From: Arcticibacter sp045629565
GTDB taxonomy: Bacteria; Bacteroidota; Bacteroidia; Sphingobacteriales; Sphingobacteriaceae
Assembly: GCF_045629565.1 (NCBI RefSeq)
Contig: NZ_JAZQRL010000078.1
Location: 27,455-91,454 of the forward strand
Direction: 5' to 3'
Length of the DNA stretch: 64,000 nucleotides
Under the pieces are notes generated by a model. The model ran no database searches, was not told where the DNA came from, and saw only the letters and a program-made list of their open reading frames with translations. A program made the position numbers and the translations under genes. Of the stretch, positions 15,940 through 25,155 are shown one piece after another. Each line of letters starts with the position of its first letter. The first letter of the stretch is position 1.

Positions 15940-18900
15940 CTGCTCATTATTGGATGGAATTCAATTTGCTGATGCAGCGGAAGTGTAACTGCAAATACAT
16001 TACAGTCGGCTTGTGCCGGTCTCAACTCAAGATTTCCTTTATGTAGCTCTGTCAGGGAGCGGGAAATGGAAAGCCCGAGTCCGCTGCCCGGTTGATTTTC
16101 TGTAAGCTTCATCCGGTAGAAGGTGTCAAATATTCTTTCTTTCATGTTCCAGGGAATGATATAGCCGTCATTCTTGATCAGGATGGTAAATGTAAGGTTG
16201 CCTTCAAAGACAGGCAATATTTCAATTATGGCGGTCTTAGCGCCGTATTTAATAGCGTTGTTAATCAGATTACTCATGATTTTGTCGAACGCTCCGAGAT
16301 CGATATAAGCGAAGAATTTATTGGCGGGCAGTTCCAGTATAAAGCGTATATTTTTCTGCTCGGCCGCAGGCTTAAAGCGAATATAGTTGTCTCTTACTAA
16401 TTCACAAATATCCGCTTTGACGAAATTGAGGCTGAACTCCCTGGTTTCCGTCTTTCTGAAGTCGAGCAGCTGGTTGGTAAGATTAAGCAGGCGCTCGGTG
16501 TTTTTCTGCATAATCATCAGGTTATGCTTGATCTGGGGTACCTCCTCGGCCCGTTTGATGATTTTTTCCATAGGCCCTTTGATCAGGGTGAGCGGGGTGC
16601 GTATTTCGTGAGCTACATGCGTAAAAAATTCAATTTTTGCCTGGTAGATTTCCTTTTCTTTTTTGTGCTGGAATATTTCGAGCCTGCGTTTGTTTTTTGT
16701 CTTGGCGCGTCGGTGATAATTGCGTATAGCGAGGTAGACGAATGCAAACGAGAGCAGGACGTACAAGAACAACGCCCACTTACTTTTCCAGAAGGGCGGT
16801 ACAATTTCAATTTCGAGATGTGTTTCGTCATGATTCCATACGCCGCTGTTGTTAGCTGCCTTTACTTTGAAGATATAATTTCCTGGTGGAAGGGAGGTGA
16901 AATAAGCCTTACGGTTAGTTTTCAGATATGTCCAGTCATTGTCAAGCCCCTCCATCTTGTAGGCATACTCGGTTGTATTTAAGGATGTGTAGCTTAAGGC
17001 CGAGAAATCGATACTAAACGAGGATTGCTCATGCGTTAACCATATTTTTTTGGTGAAGGTGATGGATTCTTTCAGCGGTGAGTTGGCGTTCTGGACATCT
17101 ATCTCCTGACCGAATATTTGAAACCCGGTGATATAAACCGGTGGTTTATAGGCGTTTTTAACAAATGATGAGGGACGAAACCTGACTAATCCGTTGACGC
17201 TTCCGAAATACATTCGTCCGGAGTCATCTTTAAAGGCAGAATTGTAGTTCAGCTGGTCGCTCAGCAGTCCATGCGCCCTGGTATAGGTTCTTATTTTTTC
17301 TGTTTCGGGATTAACGACCGCTAATCCACGCGATGTGCTGACCCAAAGCAAACCTTCCTCATCTTCCAGCATAGATAGAATTAGGTTGCTTGGAAGGCCG
17401 TTCGCTGTGGTATAGCGCTTGAACTTGCCTGCCTGCGGATTCATTTTATATAAACCTCCCTCGGTGGCAAGCCATATATGCCCCTTGCGGTCTTCGAATA
17501 TTCGGTTTATGCGGTTGTTGCCCAGGCTTTGAGGGTCATTGCTCTGATAGGTGTAAGAACCCTTTCTTCCGGTACGGGGGTCGTAATAGTATAACCCCTC
17601 TCTGTATGAGCCGAGCCAGAATATCCCCTTGCTATCTTGAAGCATAGTGCTGTAGAACATCCGTTCTGGCACACCGGTGATGTGGATGAAATTATCCTCT
17701 TTCCTGTTGTACTTGAAAAAGCCGCCGGATGTGCAGAAGAAGAGTTCTCCGGATCGGCTTTTGTGAATGCTATAGATGAAGTTGCTCTTTAGGGAATTCT
17801 TTCCTGCTCCTGCCGAGTAATGTTTAATGATCTTTCCGGTTCTTATGTCCATGAGATCCAGTCCGTTTTCGAATGTCCCGATCCAGAGAGAATCGCCCTC
17901 GGGAAGCAGGCCATGTATGTTAGTTGAGGCGAGATCATGTTTCTTGCCCGAGGGCTTAAAATGCACGAACTTCATCGTTCCTGCTTCGAGTTTGTTCAGG
18001 CCGGCATCTTCCGTACCGATCCAGAGATTCGCGTATTTATCTTGGACGATCTCCCTCACGACATTTCCGCCAAGTGAGTTTTCTCCTATCATGGGGAAAA
18101 ACTTCTCGAAGGAATTGTATTGCTTGGGATAGTAATTCAGCCCTCCAAAATAGGTTCCTGCCCAGATTCCGCCTTCCCAGTCTTTGCAAAGCGTGTAAAC
18201 GGCATTGTCTGACAAGGAGTAGGGATTATTGTATTCTTTCTTGATATTAAGGGCCGTTCCGGTTTGGATGTTATAGAGATATATGCCTGATTCAGTAGCA
18301 ATCCAATAGCGGTCGCCTGATTCGTGCATGAAGTTTCTGGCGAAAATCTCTGTGTTGTCTGTGTTCCTGGTTAGGATATTTTTGTAGGTTCTGGTATTAA
18401 TGTCAAATAGCTTAACACCTTGATTTGACGTTCCGATGAACAGGGAACCCTTGCCCGAGTCGTAAATTTTTTCTATCCATTTCGACGATTCGGGTTGTGA
18501 GCCCGGCGACACGTCGTAGCTCTCGAAAGTCTGGTTGGCAGGTTGGTAATGTTCGAGGGTTCCGTATCTGGAGGACACCCAGACCTGCCCATCCTGGAGA
18601 GTACTGACGGATGTCGCTTCAAAATAGTTTGCGATGCTGAACTCAGTGAGTTTTTTTCGGTTTTCGTCGTACTTATAGAGCGTAAATCCGGCGATAAACC
18701 AAACATTGCCGTTCCTGTCGATCTGAATTTCCCTTACGTCTTCTGTTGGACATCCTCTGAGAGGTGTAAAGCTTTCGGTTAGCGGACTGTAGATAAAAAG
18801 ACCCCTGTCTGTTCCTATCCACATAAGGCCTTTTTTATCTTCGGCGAGGGTATGGATGAAATTGCTCTTCAGACTGTTTTGATTAAGGGCATCCTCTCTG

Positions 18901-19112
18901 AAAATTTTAAAGGTATAGCCATCAAATCGGTTGAGGCCGTCCTTGGTGCCGAACCAGAGAAATCCCTTACGGTCCTGCATACTGCAGATTACCGTATTGT
19001 TTGACAGACCGCTTTCCACCTGATAGCGGCTGAAGTAATAGGGTGCCGCTCTGGCAACGCTTGTCGCAAACATGAGCGAGATAAACAGTATGAGCGTTTT
19101 AATTGGTTGCAA
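15936..19112 (-). CDS. Two-component sensor kinase with periplasmic propeller (split HTCS)
   Basis: A 1058-residue inner-membrane sensor. After a signal segment (about 1-22) come two sets of Reg_prop repeats (about 25-670; repeated GLWIGT / DGLNRFDG / GKGHIWLAT-like blocks), then the Y_Y_Y domain (about 680-750; YKMEGLDNDW). One membrane helix follows (FLYVLLSFAFVYLAIR), then HisKA with the phosphorylated His in HVAHEIRTPLTLIKG near residue 833, and a HATPase with N-box NLINNAIKYG and G-box GSGLGLSISRSL. The chain ends there, without the receiver and AraC domains of a canonical HTCS. The frame begins with TTG; the next ATG (19073) would give a poor signal peptide, so the TTG is preferred. A TATATTTG on the minus strand (19136-19129) is a candidate -7 element but sits only about 10 bases before this start. 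Confidence 0.93.
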   Translation of the reverse strand: MQPIKTLILFISLMFATSVARAAPYYFSRYQVESGLSNNTVICSMQDRKGFLWFGTKDGLNRFDGYTFKIFREDALNQNSLKSNFIHTLAEDKKGLMWIGTDRGLFIYSPLTESFTPLRGCPTEDVREIQIDRNGNVWFIAGFTLYKYDENRKKLTEFSIANYFEATSVSTLQDGQVWVSSRYGTLEHYQPANQTFESYDVSPGSQPESSKWIEKIYDSGKGSLFIGTSNQGVKLFDINTRTYKNILTRNTDNTEIFARNFMHESGDRYWIATESGIYLYNIQTGTALNIKKEYNNPYSLSDNAVYTLCKDWEGGIWAGTYFGGLNYYPKQYNSFEKFFPMIGENSLGGNVVREIVQDKYANLWIGTEDAGLNKLEAGTMKFVHFKPSGKKHDLASTNIHGLLPEGDSLWIGTFENGLDLMDIRTGKIIKHYSAGAGKNSLKSNFIYSIHKSRSGELFFCTSGGFFKYNRKEDNFIHITGVPERMFYSTMLQDSKGIFWLGSYREGLYYYDPRTGRKGSYTYQSNDPQSLGNNRINRIFEDRKGHIWLATEGGLYKMNPQAGKFKRYTTANGLPSNLILSMLEDEEGLLWVSTSRGLAVVNPETEKIRTYTRAHGLLSDQLNYNSAFKDDSGRMYFGSVNGLVRFRPSSFVKNAYKPPVYITGFQIFGQEIDVQNANSPLKESITFTKKIWLTHEQSSFSIDFSALSYTSLNTTEYAYKMEGLDNDWTYLKTNRKAYFTSLPPGNYIFKVKAANNSGVWNHDETHLEIEIVPPFWKSKWALFLYVLLSFAFVYLAIRNYHRRAKTKNKRRLEIFQHKKEKEIYQAKIEFFTHVAHEIRTPLTLIKGPMEKIIKRAEEVPQIKHNLMIMQKNTERLLNLTNQLLDFRKTETREFSLNFVKADICELVRDNYIRFKPAAEQKNIRFILELPANKFFAYIDLGAFDKIMSNLINNAIKYGAKTAIIEILPVFEGNLTFTILIKNDGYIIPWNMKERIFDTFYRMKLTENQPGSGLGLSISRSLTELHKGNLELRPAQADCNVFAVTLPLHQQIEFHPIMSR

Positions 19113-19318
19113 AGGTTACGTTTACTATCAAATATAAGATAGTCAGATGATATAGTTCCGATGATTTTGTAGTGTCTGCGGGTGCTACCGAACATGAGAA
19201 ATAGTGGGAATGAAGCTACACTTTCCAGACTTTTTCTTAACTGCGGAGTAATCTTTGTAATTTTCAGCAGGAAGTGCCAGCGCCTGAAGTGGGTTTATAA
19301 GTTAATCAGGATTGTTTT

Positions 19319-20494
19319 ATGAAGATTGTTTTTATCTGTGGTTCTCTAGAAGATGGCAAAGACGGGGTGGGAGACTATACCAGGAGACTGGGCAGAAAAC
19401 TGGTGGAAAACGGTTACTCTATTGGAATCATGGCGTTGCATGACCAGTATGTGAATGATAAGCCCTGGGAAGAAGAGGAAGAGCCATCTATGAGGACGTT
19501 GAGACTGCCGGCGTATTTGACCTGGGAAAGGCGAACGAGCCTGGCAGCTGATTTTGTCAGGTCTGTCGATCCGGAATGGATAAGTCTGCAGTTTGTAGGC
19601 TTCGCTTATCAACGCTATGGCCTGCCCCTTGGCCTGAGCCCTCTCGTGAAGAAAGTATCGAAAAACCGGCAGCTGCATATGATGTTCCATGAACTATGGT
19701 GTGGTATGTCAGCGTCTGCGCCTATAAAGGAAGTTGTTCTTGGAAAACTTCAGTACTGGTTTTTAAGGATGATGCTGGCAACGTTAAAACCTGACAAAGT
19801 ATTTACCAATATTGAAAGATACGAAGGGCGACTAAAGAAGCTGGGAGAGCAGCCGCTGCTCGTTCCGGTATTCAGCAATATCCCTTTAGCGTCTCACGTC
19901 TCTGACATATCCTGGGAGGAGGTAATAGCGAAAAGTAATCTGCAGGATTTAGTGACGGGCGTTGACAATAAGCTCGTACTCGGTTTTTTCGGGAGTATAT
20001 ACCTCATTCCGGGCTTCACTGCGCTAATTCAAAACGCTTATGATGCTGCTTGCAGGCTCGGCCGGGAGTGTTGCATTCTTTTGATCGGAAACAATGCTAA
20101 AGAAGACCTGGAAAGGCTTTCCGGCCATGATCTAAAACCCCGCGTTTTTGAGCTAGGCATGCAGTCTCCCGGGATCATTAACCGGGCGATGGCCCTGGTG
20201 GATTTTGGAGTAATCACCACTCCAATTGATGGGATAAACAAAAGCGGCGGGGCAGCCGCATGGATGGAAAGGGGCATACCGGTACTGGTTTCCGGTGAAG
20301 ACCCTACCGATAATGGCAATGATCTCCGGGCCGCTTGCGGAGCTTACCGGGTGAAATGCGAAGAGGATGTTGTAGAAGCCTTGCTGCATGGGAATCGGAA
20401 CAGGCAGAACAAAGAGCGGTTGGATGGCGTAGCTGAGGTCTATATGCGACATCTCTTCCATAAAAAAGCCGCTTACCTGCATGAAGACAGTTAA
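19319..20494 (+). CDS. GT4-like glycosyltransferase
   Basis: A 391-residue GT-B-fold glycosyltransferase. The N-terminal domain opens with VFICGSLEDGKDGVGDYTRRL, the typical donor/acceptor loop of GT4-like enzymes. The C-terminal domain holds LGFFGSIYLIPGF and ends with GIPVLVSGEDPTDNG, although the usual E-x7-E motif is weak. It lies on the plus strand next to, but outside, the leftward polysaccharide operon, and is convergent with its last gene. It probably belongs functionally to the same exopolysaccharide locus. Donor and acceptor are unknown. The 206 bases before it contain a near -7 element (TAATCTTTG, one base too long). Confidence 0.85.
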   Translation: MKIVFICGSLEDGKDGVGDYTRRLGRKLVENGYSIGIMALHDQYVNDKPWEEEEEPSMRTLRLPAYLTWERRTSLAADFVRSVDPEWISLQFVGFAYQRYGLPLGLSPLVKKVSKNRQLHMMFHELWCGMSASAPIKEVVLGKLQYWFLRMMLATLKPDKVFTNIERYEGRLKKLGEQPLLVPVFSNIPLASHVSDISWEEVIAKSNLQDLVTGVDNKLVLGFFGSIYLIPGFTALIQNAYDAACRLGRECCILLIGNNAKEDLERLSGHDLKPRVFELGMQSPGIINRAMALVDFGVITTPIDGINKSGGAAAWMERGIPVLVSGEDPTDNGNDLRAACGAYRVKCEEDVVEALLHGNRNRQNKERLDGVAEVYMRHLFHKKAAYLHEDS

Positions 20495-20503
20495 GCGGCT
20501 TTT
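20464..20503. terminator. Bidirectional terminator between convergent genes
   Basis: A 12-bp perfect stem (20464-20475 with 20492-20503) has an A-run on the left and a TTTT on the right. It covers the last codons of the GT4-like gene and lies 20 bases beyond the stop of the leftward beta-helix gene, so it closes both transcripts. Confidence 0.82.
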
Positions 20504-20522
20504 CCAATGTATACAATATTGA

Positions 20523-21950
20523 TTATTGCTCGATGATAGGAGGCATCTTTACGGCGTAGTTGATCGCTTTATTTGCCAGATTTTTAACGTTACCAACAGC
20601 CTTGACGTTGGTGAAGGTATTGGTGATAACCCCAAGCCAGCTGTATCCTTCCTGGCAAATGTTTCTCACCAGATAGATGTCTTTACTGCCCGGAAGCGCC
20701 TGTAGCCTGATACAATGTGCATTCGTGTAAATCGTGTTTCCTTCTACAGTTATGTTGCTAACCACTCTGGGTATACCATAAGTTCCTACTACTATACCGG
20801 AAGAGTTGCCTTTAGACAAGCGAGTATCTATGACGTTGTTTTTTACCGTTATGTCGCGCAGGTTGTTTCCACCATTACCCATTTGGATGCCGCCCACGTG
20901 ATCTCCTTTGGTTTTAACGGTGTTGTTATTGATCACGATGGCAAAGCCGTCCTCTTTTAAGCCAGGTGCTATAGCTATGCTTCCTGCGGTAATGGTGTTG
21001 AAGCTTAACGTATTTTTCTGTCCGAATATCTCCAGGCCGCTCCGGTGGTTTCCGTTTCCACCACTGAATACGTTTTTAGAAATCAGCGTATTTTTATAGT
21101 ATCCGGATATTCCGTTTCCACCCAGGTTTTTGGGGTCGTTGAGCTTGTTATCGGTGATTTCTGCGTCAATCACATAGGCAGCTGCACATTCGATTGCGAA
21201 CTGCTTGCCCAGGGTGTTATTAAAGGTATTCTTTGTGATCCGGGTATTGTAGTTGTGCTGACTTTGCAGCTGTATGGCCGGTGAATTAGGGTTTTGCGAT
21301 CCCCAGTTGGTAAACACACAGCTGGTGACGGAGACGTTGCGTGTTCCTCTCATTTCCAGGCTGGTGCGTCCTGCCCCGGAGAAGTTGCAGTTCAGGAAGA
21401 CAACGTTCTTTACCTGATAGTCGTTGAGGCCTTTGATTTGAACAGCGCCCCTGTCTCTTCCCCCTGCAAAATTTACGTTCTCAAAGTGGAGGTTGCTGAC
21501 GTTATCCGTCACGTACAGCCCTACCAGGTCTGCGCCGGTATTGGCAGCCTGATTGGCGTTGATCTTGATGTTTTTTAAGCGGATGTTCGATGCACGGGTT
21601 GGAATTTTAAAGACGTTGCGTCCTGGTCTGCTTCCTGAAGTCAGCTTAATCTCCGTAGCATTGCCTTCAATCGACGCATTGGAAGGAAGAATAAGTTCAT
21701 CTGAAACCATGAACTTTCCGGATGGGAGGATTAACGTTTCTTTCCTTGCAGCCCAGGTATTGATCAAATCCTGAAGTTCCTTACGCTGATCTTTTCCATT
21801 AGAAAGGATGCCGCTATTACCAGATTTTTTGGAAATTGCGCTTTCCTGTATGCGTGTGGTGTGCTGAATAATATCTTCAGACGATTCCTTCTTGCAGGCA
21901 AAATTAAGTGTGGCAAGAAGAAGAATGAAGATCATAAAGACGTTTTTCAT
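20523..21950 (-). CDS. Right-handed parallel beta-helix lipoprotein (pectate-lyase-like fold)
   Basis: A 475-residue predicted outer-membrane lipoprotein: signal peptide with lipobox LNFAC at residues 15-19. Residues about 75-460 form a regular series of beta-helix coils, rich in asparagine ladders (for example ITKNTFNNT, VKNNVIDTR, ITVEGNTIYT). Such folds act as polysaccharide lyases, hydrolases or epimerases. No lyase catalytic triad was recognised. It is the last gene of the polysaccharide operon, as with trimming or modifying enzymes of alginate-type systems, so a role in cutting or modifying the exported polymer is likely. A perfect 16-bp hairpin touches its start codon. Confidence 0.85.
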   Translation of the reverse strand: MKNVFMIFILLLATLNFACKKESSEDIIQHTTRIQESAISKKSGNSGILSNGKDQRKELQDLINTWAARKETLILPSGKFMVSDELILPSNASIEGNATEIKLTSGSRPGRNVFKIPTRASNIRLKNIKINANQAANTGADLVGLYVTDNVSNLHFENVNFAGGRDRGAVQIKGLNDYQVKNVVFLNCNFSGAGRTSLEMRGTRNVSVTSCVFTNWGSQNPNSPAIQLQSQHNYNTRITKNTFNNTLGKQFAIECAAAYVIDAEITDNKLNDPKNLGGNGISGYYKNTLISKNVFSGGNGNHRSGLEIFGQKNTLSFNTITAGSIAIAPGLKEDGFAIVINNNTVKTKGDHVGGIQMGNGGNNLRDITVKNNVIDTRLSKGNSSGIVVGTYGIPRVVSNITVEGNTIYTNAHCIRLQALPGSKDIYLVRNICQEGYSWLGVITNTFTNVKAVGNVKNLANKAINYAVKMPPIIEQ

Positions 21951-21986
21951 ATAAGTTGATTTCGTATGCTTACGAAATCAACTTAT
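21951..21986 (-). promoter_or_regulatory. 16-bp perfect hairpin abutting the beta-helix start codon
   Basis: ATAAGTTGATTTCGTA (21951-21966) pairs without mismatch with 21971-21986 around a 4-base loop. On the mRNA (minus strand) the stem ends directly before the ATG at 21950 and occupies the whole ribosome-entry region. Only 4 of 16 pairs are GC. No T-run follows on the minus strand, so a plain terminator is unlikely; translation control, heat-labile masking or transcript processing fit better. Confidence 0.6.
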
Positions 21987-21994
21987 TTTGGTTA

Positions 21995-23101
21995 CTAATC
22001 AGTAAATGTTTCTTCGGCTTTTTTAAGTGCCAGGCCTACAACGTGATGCATGTCGTAGTATTTGTAGTCTGCAAGCCTTCCTCCGAAGATGGTATTCTCT
22101 TCCTGACGTGCCATTTCTTTATATAGCTTGAACATCTCGTTGTTTTTTTCGTCGTTGACGGGATAGTAGGGTTCGTCTTTCTTTGTCCACTCCATCGGAT
22201 ACTCTTTAGTAATAACCGTGTGCTCCTGCTCACCGAACTCAAAGTGCTTATGCTCAATAATGCGGGTGTAAGGAATTTCGGAGTTGATGTAGTTCACCAC
22301 CGCATTCCCCTGATAGTTTGGTATATCCAGATTTTCGTGCTCAAACCGGAGGCTTCTGTATTCGAGAACACCGTGCTGGTAGCCGAAGTATTCATCGATC
22401 ATACCGGTGTATACTTTCATCTCGGCCAAGGCGTCCATTTCCTGGCGGGAGTCGAAGTAGTTGACACCGAGTCTTACTTCGGTTCCCTCGAGCAATGCGT
22501 CAATCAATTTGGTATAGCCCCCGATGGGGATTCCCTGATACAGGTCGTTAAAATAGTTATTGTCGAACGTGAACCTAACCGGCAGGCGCTTAATGATAAA
22601 TGCGGGAAGCTCGGTGGCCTTTCTTCCCCACTGCTTTTCAGTATATTCCTTGATAAGCGTATGGTAAATGTCTGCTCCGACAAGAGACAGAGCCTGCTCT
22701 TCCAGATTTTGAGGGTCGTCGATTCCGGCTTCTTTTACTTGCTTGTCGATAATCGCCTTCGCTTCAGCAGGCGTCTTCACCTTCCAGAGCTGATAAAAGG
22801 TGTTCATGTTGAAAGGCAAGTTGTAGAGATTGCCATTATAGTTAGCCACAGGACTGTTAGTATAGCGGTTGAATTCCACAAAGGAATTCACGTAATCCCA
22901 GATTTTCTTGTTGCTGGTATGGAAGATATGCGCACCGTATTTATGAACGTTTATCCCGTTCACATCTTCACAATAGATGTTCCCGCCGATATGGGGCCTT
23001 TTGTCAATAACTAAACATTTCTTTCCTTTTTTCTTTGCTTCATGAGCGAATATTGCTCCGTATAAACCTGCTCCTATGATTAGATAGTCGTACTCTTTCA
23101 T
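21995..23101 (-). CDS. glf: UDP-galactopyranose mutase
   Basis: A 368-residue FAD enzyme that converts UDP-galactopyranose to UDP-galactofuranose, the donor for galactofuranosyltransferases. The N-terminal FAD motif YLIIGAGLYGAIFAHEA and VIDKRPHIGGNIYCED are diagnostic, followed by GINVHKYGAHIFHTSN. Conserved EKQWGRKATELPAFIIKRLPVR and the C-terminal GRLADYKYYDM are present. Length is typical (about 365-390). It lies in the leftward operon, 42 bases after the fusion transferase gene. It is the best clue to the polymer's chemistry: galactofuranose is probably a building block. Confidence 0.96.
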   Translation of the reverse strand: MKEYDYLIIGAGLYGAIFAHEAKKKGKKCLVIDKRPHIGGNIYCEDVNGINVHKYGAHIFHTSNKKIWDYVNSFVEFNRYTNSPVANYNGNLYNLPFNMNTFYQLWKVKTPAEAKAIIDKQVKEAGIDDPQNLEEQALSLVGADIYHTLIKEYTEKQWGRKATELPAFIIKRLPVRFTFDNNYFNDLYQGIPIGGYTKLIDALLEGTEVRLGVNYFDSRQEMDALAEMKVYTGMIDEYFGYQHGVLEYRSLRFEHENLDIPNYQGNAVVNYINSEIPYTRIIEHKHFEFGEQEHTVITKEYPMEWTKKDEPYYPVNDEKNNEMFKLYKEMARQEENTIFGGRLADYKYYDMHHVVGLALKKAEETFTD

Positions 23102-23143
23102 TCGTTATATAGTAAAATGTAATCCTTCAAAGTCAACGGGTGC

Positions 23144-25138
23144 CTAATGGACCCGTGCGTTTTTGGAGTTGAGTGTGTAATGGGAAACCTCAACAGACTT
23201 AGTTTGTTTGGCGATATCGGGTGGAATTATTAAAGAATTTTTGAATTTCTTACATGCAAGTATGTACATGAAATAGGGGCCGTAATAGAGATATCTTTTC
23301 CACATACGTCCAGGCTCATTGATCAGCCTTACTAACCATTCCATCTTCATATTTATCCAGAATTCTGAAGGTCTGTTAATGGTTCCGGCATAGAAGTCGA
23401 ATACGGCACCGATAGCACATATCACTCCTGCATCGACAACTTTATGATGTTGATAAGCCCATTTCTCCTGCTTGGGCGCAGTCATCCCGATAAACAGCAC
23501 GTCAGGCTTCACTCGGTTGATTTCTTCGATCATGACACGGTTGTCTTCGTCGGAAAACTCCTTTTTGAAAGGTGGCGAGAACGTATGAACGCTTACGTTC
23601 GGGAATTCCTGATGTACATGTACGCTGATCTTCCGGAGCGTGCTTTCGGAGGAACCCAGGTAGAAACAGCTGCCTCCCTCTTTTTGTAGTTTGGTCAGCA
23701 GGAATTCATGAAGTTCGGCGCCGGCTATCTTCTTTACTTTTATGCCGTTGAGTAACCGGGACGCGATGGTCATCCCGACACCGTCCGGAAGCAGAACATC
23801 CGATGACATAAGCGCTTCTTTAAAAACAGGATCTTTGGTAGTCAGCACATAAGAGTACTGATTGATGGTGTTGATGACCGTTTTTCGTTTCAGTTCGATC
23901 TTGTCGAGGGATGAATTAAAGACTGGGAAATCCATAATTATGGTTTCCTGTTTTGGTGCTATCCCTTCTGTTACACCGGCTTTTGAATGAATGGCCGAGC
24001 TGTAAATGCTCAGGAGTTGCTCCAGATTATTTTCAGGAGTATAATGGCATTCGTAGGTTCTTCTCGCGTTGATGCTTTTTATCGTTTTACTGAGGAGGTC
24101 CATCGCTTCCCATTCCGCTATGCTTGAACGTAAGCCTCTTATATCGCCCGGAGTGAACAGGTAGCCGTTGTGGTCATGCGTGATGAGGCTTTCCATCGCA
24201 CCCAGACGGCTTCCCATGACGACGGTGCCGGTAGAGAATGCCTCCAGGATGGTCATCGGCATTCCCTCATACCAGATCGAAGGAAATATAAGTGCCCTGG
24301 CGGATTTCATCAGGTTTCTTATTTCTTGGTTCGAACGTGGTCCGAGGTAGGTGATATTGGCGTTTTCACCAGCGAACTGTTCTACATCTTTACGCAGCGG
24401 ACCATCGCCGACTATGCGAAGTTCATATGCGGTGTTAGAAAATGCCGCCAGGAGAGTAGGAATCCCTTTTTCGGGGCTCAGTCTGCCAACGTAAAGGTAA
24501 TACGTCCCTCTGTCCTTAATATTGCATCCGCTGTCGGTAACGAAATTCGCCTTTACGTCAATCTGATCTTCGCTCAGCTTCAGATCAGACTTTAAGAAGA
24601 GGTCTTTTGAGAATTCATTAAGGGCGATGTAACGATCTACTCCCTGCCATGTTTTGAGTCTCTTGTGCCAATAGGTGATGCCGGCAAGCCAGAAGGTCTG
24701 AAACCGGGAGTTTCGGTAGACCTTGCTACTGATGGCTTTCCAGGGAAATCGTTCTTTAAGGCTCTCGGTAAAGAGCTTGCCATTATGAAACAGCGTTGCC
24801 GATGGACATAGCAAGCGATAATTATGCAAGGTTACCACAACCGGAATTTGCAGTTTCTTAGCAGCCCTGATCAATATGGGCGAGGCCGCGAAATGCCAGT
24901 TGTGGATGTGTATTACATCCGGCCTGTCTGCCTTGATTGCCGATTTGAATTTTGACAGGGAGAAGACGTTGAAAGGACCTAATATAAACTTAAAGAGAAC
25001 TTCTGCCTTTTTTCCTCCATTGTCGAAACACAACTGCCTCGCTTCGGCAGCACAGGAAAGAAGATCACATTCATTCTTAAATACTTGGTCTTCGCCGCCA
25101 CTTTGCCCATAAAAAGTATGGATAAGTAATATTTTCAC
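23144..25138 (-). CDS. Bifunctional glycosyltransferase: GT4 fused to GT26 (WecG/TagA/CpsF)
   Basis: A 664-residue fusion. Residues about 1-385 form a complete GT4 enzyme (HTFYGQSGGEDQVFKNE, DVIHIHNWHFAASPILIR, LYVGRLSPEKGIPTLL, and the E-x7-E motif EGMPMTILEAFSTG). Residues about 410-645 form a complete GT26 domain (VLLPDGVGMTIASRLLNG, SCFYLGSSESTL, FIGMTAPKQEKWAYQH, GAVFDFYAG). In the GT26 family these residues transfer ManNAc-type or glucosyl groups to lipid-linked sugars. The start codon is GTG directly before MKILLIHTF-like sequence; no nearby ATG fits. Two successive transfers by one protein on the same lipid-linked chain is the natural reading. Confidence 0.9.
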   Translation of the reverse strand: MKILLIHTFYGQSGGEDQVFKNECDLLSCAAEARQLCFDNGGKKAEVLFKFILGPFNVFSLSKFKSAIKADRPDVIHIHNWHFAASPILIRAAKKLQIPVVVTLHNYRLLCPSATLFHNGKLFTESLKERFPWKAISSKVYRNSRFQTFWLAGITYWHKRLKTWQGVDRYIALNEFSKDLFLKSDLKLSEDQIDVKANFVTDSGCNIKDRGTYYLYVGRLSPEKGIPTLLAAFSNTAYELRIVGDGPLRKDVEQFAGENANITYLGPRSNQEIRNLMKSARALIFPSIWYEGMPMTILEAFSTGTVVMGSRLGAMESLITHDHNGYLFTPGDIRGLRSSIAEWEAMDLLSKTIKSINARRTYECHYTPENNLEQLLSIYSSAIHSKAGVTEGIAPKQETIIMDFPVFNSSLDKIELKRKTVINTINQYSYVLTTKDPVFKEALMSSDVLLPDGVGMTIASRLLNGIKVKKIAGAELHEFLLTKLQKEGGSCFYLGSSESTLRKISVHVHQEFPNVSVHTFSPPFKKEFSDEDNRVMIEEINRVKPDVLFIGMTAPKQEKWAYQHHKVVDAGVICAIGAVFDFYAGTINRPSEFWINMKMEWLVRLINEPGRMWKRYLYYGPYFMYILACKKFKNSLIIPPDIAKQTKSVEVSHYTLNSKNARVH

Positions 25139-25155
25139 AGGTGATATTTTATAGG

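Noticed and set aside
22220..23014. A 264-codon open frame on the plus strand opposite glf
   Set aside because: It mirrors a gene with intact UDP-galactopyranose mutase motifs; its translation shows no domain, and long antisense frames are expected in such codon-biased genes.
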